Source: Flavobacterium oncorhynchi
GTDB lineage: Bacteria > Bacteroidota > Bacteroidia > Flavobacteriales > Flavobacteriaceae
Reading direction: 5' to 3'
Assembly (NCBI RefSeq): GCF_002217355.1
Contig: NZ_MUHA01000013.1
Location: forward strand, 28,565-92,564
DNA: 64,000 bases
Shown piece by piece: positions 45,501 through 51,583 of the stretch. A program made the translations under genes and the position numbers. Under the pieces are notes generated by a model. It saw only the letters and a list, made by a program, of their open reading frames with translations, did not search any database and was not told the origin of the DNA. The first letter of the stretch is position 1, and every line of letters starts with the position of its first letter.

Positions 45501-45985
45501 AAAAAAGCTGGTTGTTTAATTTCTTTACAAAAACAATAAGCACTAATTTGATCTCTGCAGATTTTGTCGAAAAAAACTATGATTTAAAAGGATATCAGCT
45601 TGCGCCAAAAATCAGTTATTTATTTTCAAGAAATACTAGTTTAGATTTTTTCTATGAATTTCAAAACAAGGAAAATCAGATTGGCAATTTTGAAACATTA
45701 ATGCAAAACCGTCTGGGAACTTCATTTTCTTTTGCTGGAGAGAAAAAAGTAACTTTAAATGGTGAGTTTTCTTTTTATGAAAATAAATTTACCGGGAATG
45801 AGTTTTCATCGGTAGGATTTCAAATGCTTGAAGGCTTGCAGGCGGGACAAAATTTAGTTTGGAAACTGCTTCTGCAAAAGAATATTACACAGTTTTTAGA
45901 TGTAAATTTAAACTATCAAGGACGTAAAAGTGAGGCTGGATCTACTGTGCATACAGGCAACGTGCAGCTTAGAGCATATTTTTAG
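42557..45985 (+). CDS. large putative outer-membrane protein (SprA-like N-terminal signature)
   Basis: A 1142-residue exported protein from the ATG at 42557 (signal ending SGLQAQ); the TTG at 42539 is not needed. The phrases SGSITRGVTIGNNQN, VSLRASLQDNNIPLQDGGYS, FDNIFMELF and NNDYVIDYNAGEIVFTS resemble segments I associate with the gliding/T9SS protein SprA and related very large barrels, though this chain is half as long. A Ca-binding-like loop DYNGNGIQELEEFE occurs near residue 830. The C-terminus consists of alternating strands and ends with an aromatic residue (LRAYF), as in outer-membrane barrels. Function unknown. Confidence 0.72.
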   Translation: MLKKLVFFVILFWYSGLQAQETESLYKTKKVVAAKDTIHLEPFSINSSFFELLNSKNQPIDTVFYKIDFQKGTLLLNEKFTSASDTLIVNYLNYPDFLTKEYGFYKDSQVVSNDIDSEKLYKIDNSNIKKTTPFDGLNTSGSITRGVTIGNNQNTVLNSNLDLQITGKISDKVSLRASLQDNNIPLQDGGYSQKLDQFDNIFMELFTDDWNIRAGDVFLENRKTQFLSFNKKVQGLSASFDFDTEKSKTNVFASVSFVKGQYAKSTFTGQEGNQGPYKLKGQNGELYVLVISGSERVYVNGVLLKRGENNDYVIDYNAGEIVFTSLFTITSEMRINVEYQYSERNYNRLVTYAGATHENKSWSFGGYLYSENDMKNQPLQQNLSTEQVQVLAQAGDNQNLMKAPSAYEDAYADNKILYKKNSVNSVEYYEYSKNPADVLYNVKFSLVGNNLGNYIIQNNTSVERIYEYVPPINGTPQGNYEPIVQLVAPIKIQVATFLGKYNPNEKTLVDFEIAMSNNDKNLFSSIDDSDNEGIAFKTNIKKRLFTRNWTLDGFADYQFVQKDFRSVERLYNIEFNRDWNLNTALLGNQSLLVTGLNFDLFAKKETSNIGLFTYQFEKLDFTESYSGARHTTTALFKFKNWTIENQGSFLNSDATASTSKFIRNQTRTKYHFGKNWIGASMQLEDNQEKDKITNQFSAISQRFSEYGAFVGRGDSTKVFVELGYLQRRNDSLQNGVLQHVNNSQTYYLKSKLIQNKKTDLAVYASYRNLDFTDSNRKNEPSLNSRILYNDRFFNQFMQISSAYETSSGTIAQQEFTYIEVPAGQGVYTWNDYNGNGIQELEEFEIAAFPDQAKFIRIFLPNRVYIKTNQNKFSQSVVLNPLQWQNEKGFKKIISYFYNQTSFIMDRKVKSEGDLELNPFYSSDENILGLNSSFRNSLFYNRGKQKHSVTYSYLINNGKSLLSIGSQNVKNNSHQLQYTHLYQKSWLFNFFTKTISTNLISADFVEKNYDLKGYQLAPKISYLFSRNTSLDFFYEFQNKENQIGNFETLMQNRLGTSFSFAGEKKVTLNGEFSFYENKFTGNEFSSVGFQMLEGLQAGQNLVWKLLLQKNITQFLDVNLNYQGRKSEAGSTVHTGNVQLRAYF

Positions 45986-46048
45986 CGGTTAACAAAAAAC
46001 ATAAGAATTAATTGCTTAATTTTATAATACTATTTAAACTAAAATCTT

Positions 46049-46606
46049 ATGAAAAAATTATTATTGCTCTGTTTCATAGTAGTTTTATCTACTAATTTTT
46101 ACGCTCAGGAAACAGTAACTAAAGCGGCTAAAAGCAAAACCGAAACGGCTGCTAAAAAGACTAAAGCGAAAGCTGATAAAACTACTGCTGATGCTAAGAA
46201 AACAGCTGATAAGGCTGCGAAAACTAAAACCACTGCAGAAAAAGAAACCGCTAAAGCGAAAAAAGAAACTACTGCAGCTGCAAAAAAAACAGCAGACAAA
46301 GAAACTGCTAAAGCAAAAAAGGAAACAGCAAGCGCTGCTAAAAAAACAACCGCTAAAGCTGAAAGTACAAAAGCTGATGTAAAGAAAACGACTGCAAAAG
46401 CTGATGCCGCAGCTAAAACAGCGACAAAAGATGCAACTGCAGCTAAAAAGACTGCGACAAAAACTTTAAAAGAAACGAATGAAAAAGCACCAAAAGTAGC
46501 TGATAAGGTTACTGGTGAATACAATGGTAAAAAAGTATATACTGGGCCAAGAGGTGGTAAATACTATATCAACAAAAATGGTAATAAAACCTATATTCAG
46601 GATTAA
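46049..46606 (+). CDS. exported Lys/Ala-rich histone-like protein with PBCV basic adaptor domain
   Basis: A 185-residue protein in three parts: a signal peptide (MKKLLLLCFIVVLSTNFYAQ), about 130 residues made almost only of Ala, Lys, Thr, Glu and Asp in imperfect KAKKETA/AAKKTADK repeats (histone-H1-like, strongly basic), and a C-terminal module GEYNGKKVYTGPRGGKYYIN followed by KNGNKTYI. The last part matches the small basic adaptor first described in chlorella viruses (PBCV). It would be an exported polycation that could bind DNA, polyphosphate or acidic polysaccharide outside the cytoplasm. It is probably co-located with, but not fused to, the large barrel gene upstream (64 bp). Confidence 0.82.
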   Translation: MKKLLLLCFIVVLSTNFYAQETVTKAAKSKTETAAKKTKAKADKTTADAKKTADKAAKTKTTAEKETAKAKKETTAAAKKTADKETAKAKKETASAAKKTTAKAESTKADVKKTTAKADAAAKTATKDATAAKKTATKTLKETNEKAPKVADKVTGEYNGKKVYTGPRGGKYYINKNGNKTYIQD

Positions 46607-46613
46607 GAAAAAG

Positions 46614-46645
46614 GTACTGAGGTTCTGAGGGACTAAGATACTAAG
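46614..46645. repeat. 8-bp-period array NNNCTRAG
   Basis: Four octamers gtactgag, gttctgag, ggactaag, atactaag, directly after the stop of the Lys/Ala-rich gene. Its complement in opposite orientation lies at 46703-46738, so the two arrays can base-pair around the terminator between them. Confidence 0.8.
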
Positions 46646-46658
46646 ATATGAGACTTTG

Positions 46659-46686
46659 AAGCCGAACTTATGTTCGGCTTTTTTAT
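46659..46686 (+). terminator. terminator between two inverted octamer arrays
   Basis: Perfect 9-bp stem AAGCCGAAC (46659-46667) with GTTCGGCTT (46672-46680), TTAT loop and T run. Confidence 0.9.
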
Positions 46687-46702
46687 TTTTAAGCAATAAA
46701 TT

Positions 46703-46738
46703 CTTAGAACCTTAGTACCTCAGCCTCTTAGAACCTTA
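46703..46738. repeat. 8-bp-period array, inverted (CTYAGNNN)
   Basis: Units cttagaac, cttagtac, ctcagcct, cttagaac, then a partial ctta. This is the same octamer family as 46614-46645 on the opposite strand. Confidence 0.8.
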
Positions 46739-46828
46739 AATAAAATATTGAGTTAATAATTTAGTAATATGTGCGAAATAACATAAAAAACATATTTCTT
46801 TATCTTCGTTTGCAAAAAGCGTTAAACT

Positions 46829-47899
46829 ATGAGCATTGACTATTCTGCTAACAAAACAATTTTAGTTGCTCCATTAAACTGGGGACTTGGCCACGCCACA
46901 AGATGCATCCCAATTATTAAGGCGCTTCAGGAAAACAATTTTATTCCTATTATTGCGTCAGATGGTGTTGCACTGGCTTTGCTGCGAAAAGAATTTCCCT
47001 ATATACAAACACTGGAACTGCCTTCTTACCACATTGAATATGCTAAAAATGGTAAAAATTTTAAATGGAAGTTAATTAAAAACCTTCCAAAAATGATTGC
47101 TGCTATTTTAGATGAGAAAAAAATGGTGAACGGCTGGATTAAAAAACATGGTATTGACGGAATAATTTCTGATAATAGATTGGGGGTTTTTAGTAAAAAA
47201 GTGCCTTCTGTTTTTATGACGCATCAGTTGAATGTGATGACAGGAAACACTACTTGGTTTACGAGTAAATGTCATCAGCATTTTATAAAAAAATATTCGC
47301 AGTGCTGGGTTCCGGATTCAAATGAAAAAACAAATCTTACCGGCGATTTAGGTCATCTTAAAAGCAATGCTTTAAATCTTAAATACATTGGCCCTTTGAG
47401 CAGAATGCGTAAAAAGGAAACGCCTAAGATATACGATTTGATGATTATTTTATCAGGACCAGAACCGCAGCGTACTTTTTTGGATGAAAAACTTCAAAAA
47501 GAAATAGCGGGTTACAAAGGAAAAGTGGTTTTTGTTCAGGGAATTGTGGAAAAAACACAAACCAAATGGCAGGCTGGAAATGTTACTTATTACAACTTTA
47601 TGAATTCTAAACAATTAGAACAGACTTTTAATGAAAGTGATTTTGTTTTATGTCGTTCTGGTTATACAACTGTTATGGATTTGGCTAAACTGGGTAAAAA
47701 AGCTTTTTTTATTCCAACTCCGGGACAATATGAACAGGAATATCTGGCGGTAAAACTTCAGGAAGAAAATCTTGTACCTTATGCAATGCAAGACGACTTT
47801 ACGATTGATGATTTATCAAAGGTAAAGTCGTTTAAAGGTTTGTCTCAATTTAATGATGAAATAGACTGGGACGCGCTATTTACAGTTTTTGAAGACTAA
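46829..47899 (+). CDS. glycosyltransferase, GT28/GT-B type
   Basis: A 356-residue GT-B-fold glycosyltransferase: an N-terminal acceptor domain opening with LVAPLNWGLGHATRCIPIIKAL (the GxGHxxR-type motif of UDP-sugar transferases such as MurG/UGT), HGIDGIISDNRLG, and a C-terminal donor domain with FVLCRSGYTTVMDLAKLGKKAFFIPTPGQYEQEYLA, the nucleotide-sugar-binding segment. Sugar and acceptor are unknown. It converges with the porin gene, with stop codons only 5 bp apart. Confidence 0.85.
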   Translation: MSIDYSANKTILVAPLNWGLGHATRCIPIIKALQENNFIPIIASDGVALALLRKEFPYIQTLELPSYHIEYAKNGKNFKWKLIKNLPKMIAAILDEKKMVNGWIKKHGIDGIISDNRLGVFSKKVPSVFMTHQLNVMTGNTTWFTSKCHQHFIKKYSQCWVPDSNEKTNLTGDLGHLKSNALNLKYIGPLSRMRKKETPKIYDLMIILSGPEPQRTFLDEKLQKEIAGYKGKVVFVQGIVEKTQTKWQAGNVTYYNFMNSKQLEQTFNESDFVLCRSGYTTVMDLAKLGKKAFFIPTPGQYEQEYLAVKLQEENLVPYAMQDDFTIDDLSKVKSFKGLSQFNDEIDWDALFTVFED

Positions 47900-47904
47900 T
47901 TTTT

Positions 47905-49200
47905 TTAGAAATTGAACTGAGCTTGCAATCGCAGTAAATTTCCTTGTTGTCTGTTTATTGGAAGCGCACTGTCCTCAAAAGTTCTATCGGCAATTACATA
48001 CTCGGCAGTTAATTCTAATGCTTTGATTGGCTGCCATTCGATACCTATTTCGTAATCTCTTACGACATAACTTCTGGCGTCTTTTTCATATTTTTTACCT
48101 CCGTCATAATATTGAAATTTTGCAAAAGGATAAAGATGCTGTTTTTTAAAATCGAGTTTATAACTCAATAAAACATAACCTCCATTTAAGTCAGTTTCAT
48201 CAACAGTATTGGTTAAGGTATTGTAACGAGGTCCTGTTCCTACATTATATTCTGCCTGAATCCCGAAAGGTCTTGGATATAAAACAAAAGTTGCTCCTAC
48301 TCTTTGATCTTTCACATATTGTGGATCATTAACTTTTACTCCCTGTGAAATTTCACCTGTAAAAGCCCATTTACCTGTGTATGCTTGGATTCCTGGCTCT
48401 ATAATTTGACTTCCAATCACAAAAGGATAAGTAACCCTGGCCACGACATTTAAATCTCTGTTGCCGTCTAGTTTATTTGCTATTTGCCCATTGTAAACTC
48501 CAAAAGCAAAAACTCCATAATCACCTGATCCTTTAAATCCGTCTTTTACAAGCATTTCAAAACGTTTTCTAATTTCGGCAGGTGCCCAATAAAAAAACAA
48601 ACCTAAATCACGCTCATTCAAAATGGCACTATTCATCGCATCGTTACGATCTAAGGCTAAACGCTGCGAACTTGACTGCATATTTTCGAAACCGTATGGA
48701 ATTTTACTCTGTCCAACACGAACGCGATATTCTTTTTTCTTATCAAAGGAAAGATCAAAATACAAGTCACGAATTTGCACAAAATTCTGAATTCCAGTAC
48801 TTGGAGAACTCGCAAAATCGGGTTGAAAATAAAAGAATACATTAGGATGGACCTGTCCTGAAAACACTAAACGTGCACGACGAATAAAAAGTCCGTTGTT
48901 TGATTTTGCGTCTGGAGCTGTAGAAGTTGTTCCCCAAGATTTATCACATTGTTCGCAGGAAACTTTATCGTTTGTAGAGAACAATCCATTGTATCTAATT
49001 TGCGCATAACCTCTTAAAGAAATTCTGTCGTACCAATGTTCCTCACCGCTGACTCCCGATTTAGTATCTGGCAGTTTCGCTTTATTGATAGAGTCTAAAA
49101 TACGAATTACTTCGTTTTTTACTTCTTGCTTGTTCAAATCTTGTGCATTTGATGCCCAAGTCAACAGTAATAAAACTGCAATTATTTTTCTTTTTATCAT
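47905..49200 (-). CDS. phosphate-selective porin O/P family protein
   Basis: A 431-residue outer-membrane porin: signal peptide ending ASNAQ, a short coiled region, then a barrel beginning RISLRGYAQIRYNGLFSTND, with GLFIRRARLVFSGQVHPNVFFYFQPDF typical of the OprO/OprP family. Its upstream region has three phased TTnACA-like repeats, and it lies next to a PhoR/PhoB-like system, which supports a role in phosphate or polyphosphate uptake. The C-terminus LRLQAQFNF ends in the usual Phe. Confidence 0.9.
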   Translation of the reverse strand: MIKRKIIAVLLLLTWASNAQDLNKQEVKNEVIRILDSINKAKLPDTKSGVSGEEHWYDRISLRGYAQIRYNGLFSTNDKVSCEQCDKSWGTTSTAPDAKSNNGLFIRRARLVFSGQVHPNVFFYFQPDFASSPSTGIQNFVQIRDLYFDLSFDKKKEYRVRVGQSKIPYGFENMQSSSQRLALDRNDAMNSAILNERDLGLFFYWAPAEIRKRFEMLVKDGFKGSGDYGVFAFGVYNGQIANKLDGNRDLNVVARVTYPFVIGSQIIEPGIQAYTGKWAFTGEISQGVKVNDPQYVKDQRVGATFVLYPRPFGIQAEYNVGTGPRYNTLTNTVDETDLNGGYVLLSYKLDFKKQHLYPFAKFQYYDGGKKYEKDARSYVVRDYEIGIEWQPIKALELTAEYVIADRTFEDSALPINRQQGNLLRLQAQFNF

Positions 49201-49229
49201 TCTTTCTTAAATCCCTTAATTTCAGAATG

Positions 49230-49274
49230 CAAAGATGTATCACCTATGTTAAGAAATCATTAACCAGATGTTAC
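49230..49274 (-). promoter_or_regulatory. Pho-box-like phased repeats upstream of the porin
   Basis: On the minus strand, GTAACA-N5-TTAATG-N5-TTAACA (plus-strand TGTTA cores at 49269, 49258 and 49247; exact 11-bp phase), then 13 bp to TTTG (49233-49230) of the -7 element. No -33 TTG is present at the usual place. Confidence 0.65.
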
Positions 49275-49362
49275 TATAATAAAAATTTATTGTTATGGAC
49301 TAAATCCGAATGTTGATTTATTGTTAAACACCTTTGTTTTAGGACGTTTGACAAAAACTCAA

Positions 49363-50448
49363 TTACAATTTTTTAACGTCAGCTTTTTGATTTTTAAGCG
49401 CTTTTTCGAGCGTAAAAGAGAATTCTGAACCAATTCCGAACTCACTTTCTACATAAACTTTCTCTTTATGCGCCTCAATAATATGCTTTACGATCGCCAA
49501 ACCTAAACCAGAACCTCCTTCTGATCGAGTACCGCTTTTATCAACTCTATAGAAACGTTCAAAAAGTCGCGGAATATTTTGTTTCTCAACTCCTTCTCCG
49601 TTATCACTGATACGTATTAAAACTTTTCTCTTGGTTAAATTGACAACACCAACTTCTGTTAAACCGCCTTCTTTTCCGTATTTGATCGAGTTTACAATTA
49701 GATTTTCTAAAACTTGTTGAATCCTGTCTTTATCACCTCGAATAATTACGGATTGTACATTTTTACTTTCAAAAGCCAATTTAATTTTCTTTTTGTCTGC
49801 TTTCATTTCTAACAAATCGAAAACATTATGAATGAGCTCTACAATATCAAAATCTGTAATCATCAAATTTAAATCACCAGATTCCAATTTGGTAATCATA
49901 TCTAAATCTTCAACAATGTAAATTAATCGTTCAACTCCTTTTTCGGCACGTTTTAAATATTTTTTTCGGATATTTTTATCATCCATTGCTCCATCAAGCA
50001 AAGTCGAAACGTAACCTTGAACGGTAAATAATGGTGTTTTTAATTCGTGCGAAACATTTCCTAGAAATTCTCTGCGGTATTGCTCTCGAATTTCGAGCAT
50101 TTCGATTTCCAGCTTTTTATCTGTAGCAAACTTTTTTACTTCTCGCGACAGCGTTTCCATATCAGTTGTTATTGGCTGATTGATAAGTGTTGTTGATTCT
50201 AACAGCGAAACCTCATCGTATATTTTTTTTACTCTTCTATATATAAAACGTTCTACACGATATTGCAAAACCAGAAATGAGAAGATGTAAATTGAGATTA
50301 AAAAAATTATGCCAAATGCAATTTGGTGTTTCAATTGACCTTTATAAAATAAAGACATCAATATGAGTACAAATCCTGTTGCAAATAGACTTATATATAA
50401 TGCCGATTTTACAGCAAACTTGTATGTTTTTTTAAAATTAATTTTCAT
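49363..50448 (-). CDS. PhoR-like sensor histidine kinase
   Basis: A 361-residue membrane histidine kinase: two transmembrane helices (about 12-35 and 41-62), no PAS or HAMP clearly visible, a dimerisation/phosphoacceptor helix with His134 (NVSHELKTPLFTVQGYVST) and a HATPase domain with N box NLIVNSIKYGKEG, G1 DNGEGVE, FERFYR and G2 GGSGLGLAIVKH. It should phosphorylate the response regulator encoded upstream. The PhoR assignment rests on the kinase type, its pairing and the porin and Pho-like boxes nearby. The 218-bp gap to the regulator gene contains a large inverted-repeat element. Confidence 0.88.
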   Translation of the reverse strand: MKINFKKTYKFAVKSALYISLFATGFVLILMSLFYKGQLKHQIAFGIIFLISIYIFSFLVLQYRVERFIYRRVKKIYDEVSLLESTTLINQPITTDMETLSREVKKFATDKKLEIEMLEIREQYRREFLGNVSHELKTPLFTVQGYVSTLLDGAMDDKNIRKKYLKRAEKGVERLIYIVEDLDMITKLESGDLNLMITDFDIVELIHNVFDLLEMKADKKKIKLAFESKNVQSVIIRGDKDRIQQVLENLIVNSIKYGKEGGLTEVGVVNLTKRKVLIRISDNGEGVEKQNIPRLFERFYRVDKSGTRSEGGSGLGLAIVKHIIEAHKEKVYVESEFGIGSEFSFTLEKALKNQKADVKKL

Positions 50449-50480
50449 TGAAAATATTAAACCATTAACAGATTATTTTT

Positions 50481-50650
50481 TCACCATGTAAGTGATATAA
50501 GTTTATTTAAAAGTAAAACTTAATGGTGTGCATTTACATAAGAACCAAAAAAAGCAAATCTTTGTCAAAGTTCAGAACTTTGACAAAGATAATTATTGTG
50601 AATGTAGGTAAACCACAAATTAAATGAACTTATATCATCAATATGGGTTT
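50481..50650. repeat. nested inverted-repeat element in the phoB-phoR spacer
   Basis: Outer arms TGATATAAGTT (50493-50503) and AACTTATATCA (50627-50637) are perfect complements. Inside lies a perfect 15-bp palindrome, ATCTTTGTCAAAGTT (50558-50572) with AACTTTGACAAAGAT (50576-50590) and a 3-nt loop. The flanks carry CTTATATnn-type units (cttatatca, ..catgg / ..aatatgg), linking it with the repeats at 1-20 and 14234-14267. Confidence 0.8.
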
Positions 50651-50666
50651 CCTTAATATTAAATCC

Positions 50667-51350
50667 TTAAACTTCAAATTTGTAGCCTACTCCTTTTATA
50701 GTTTTAAAAAGGTCTTCGCCTATTTTTTCGCGTAGTTTTCTAATATGAACATCAATTGTTCTTCCTCCTACTACCACTTCGTTCCCCCAGACTTTATCAA
50801 GAATTTCATCTCTTTTAAAAACTTTACCTGGTTTTGAAGCTAATAAATAAAACAATTCAAATTCTTTTCTTGGAAGCGCAATTTCTACATTGCCTTTAAT
50901 AATTTTATACTCTTCGCGGTTAATCTCGATTCCTCCAACATTTATAGTATCACTAACTACTTCTTGTTCTTTTAACCTTCTTAACAGAGCCTTTACTTTT
51001 GAGACCAATAATTTTGGTTTTATTGGCTTAGTAATATAATCATCAGCACCAGCATCAAAACCAGCTACTTGCGAATAATCTTCACTTCTTGCAGTAAGAA
51101 ATGTTATGATAACATTATTTAATTCAGGGATTTTTCTGATGTGCTCACAAGCTTCCATTCCGTCCATTTCAGCCATCATCACGTCCATAATAATTAATTC
51201 TGGCAATTCTTTCTGAGCTTTTGCTATAGCATCTTTTCCGTTAGAAGCTGTAACAATCTGATAGCCTTCTTGAGCAAGGTTATAGCCAACGATTTCTAAG
51301 ATATCTGGTTCGTCGTCAACTAATAAAATCTTGGTTTGTGTTTTTTTCAT
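50667..51350 (-). CDS. PhoB-like response regulator (OmpR family)
   Basis: A 227-residue regulator from the ATG at 51350 (MKKTQTKILLVDDEPDILEI). Receiver domain: acidic pair in VDDEPD, phosphoacceptor Asp56 (LIIMDVMMAEMDG), switch Thr/Ser in FLTARSED, Lys in DDYITKPIKP. Linker, then winged-helix DNA-binding domain (about 130-227) with KVFKRDEILDKVWGNEVVVGGRTIDVHIRKLREKIG. OmpR/PhoB-type winged helices bind direct repeats with 10-11 bp phase, as seen before the porin, the TonB receptor and the beta-helix lipoprotein genes. First gene, kinase gene second. Confidence 0.9.
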   Translation of the reverse strand: MKKTQTKILLVDDEPDILEIVGYNLAQEGYQIVTASNGKDAIAKAQKELPELIIMDVMMAEMDGMEACEHIRKIPELNNVIITFLTARSEDYSQVAGFDAGADDYITKPIKPKLLVSKVKALLRRLKEQEVVSDTINVGGIEINREEYKIIKGNVEIALPRKEFELFYLLASKPGKVFKRDEILDKVWGNEVVVGGRTIDVHIRKLREKIGEDLFKTIKGVGYKFEV

Positions 51351-51509
51351 AAATAGCAAAAATTGAGATTTTTACATCAAATTCTCTTTAATATATATCC
51401 GATGTTTTTTATTTCACAGGGTAAATATAGTAATAAATGAATCGTTAAAAATTGCTGTTAACGGTAATTTAATCTGGTAACAATTTGATAATCTTTAGTA
51501 CACAAAAAC

Positions 51510-51554
51510 ATAACAAGTTCGTAACATCGACTTCACAGCTCAGTTATTTCTTTG
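51510..51554 (+). promoter_or_regulatory. Pho-box-like phased repeats upstream of the TonB receptor
   Basis: ATAACA-N5-GTAACA-N5-TTCACA (51510-51537, exact 11-bp phase), then 13 bp to TTTG at 51551-51554, the same spacing as before the porin gene. Confidence 0.65.
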
Positions 51555-51583
51555 CACAAAAATAAATCAAACACAACACTGAA

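Noticed and set aside
46105..46524. 139-residue minus-strand frame opposite the Lys/Ala-rich gene
   Set aside because: It is the antisense image of Lys/Ala codon repeats; there is no promoter or start context.
51360..51480. Pho-like box upstream of the regulator gene itself
   Set aside because: TTAACA and TTAACG occur here but with 13-bp, not 11-bp, spacing and without the 13-bp link to TTTG.
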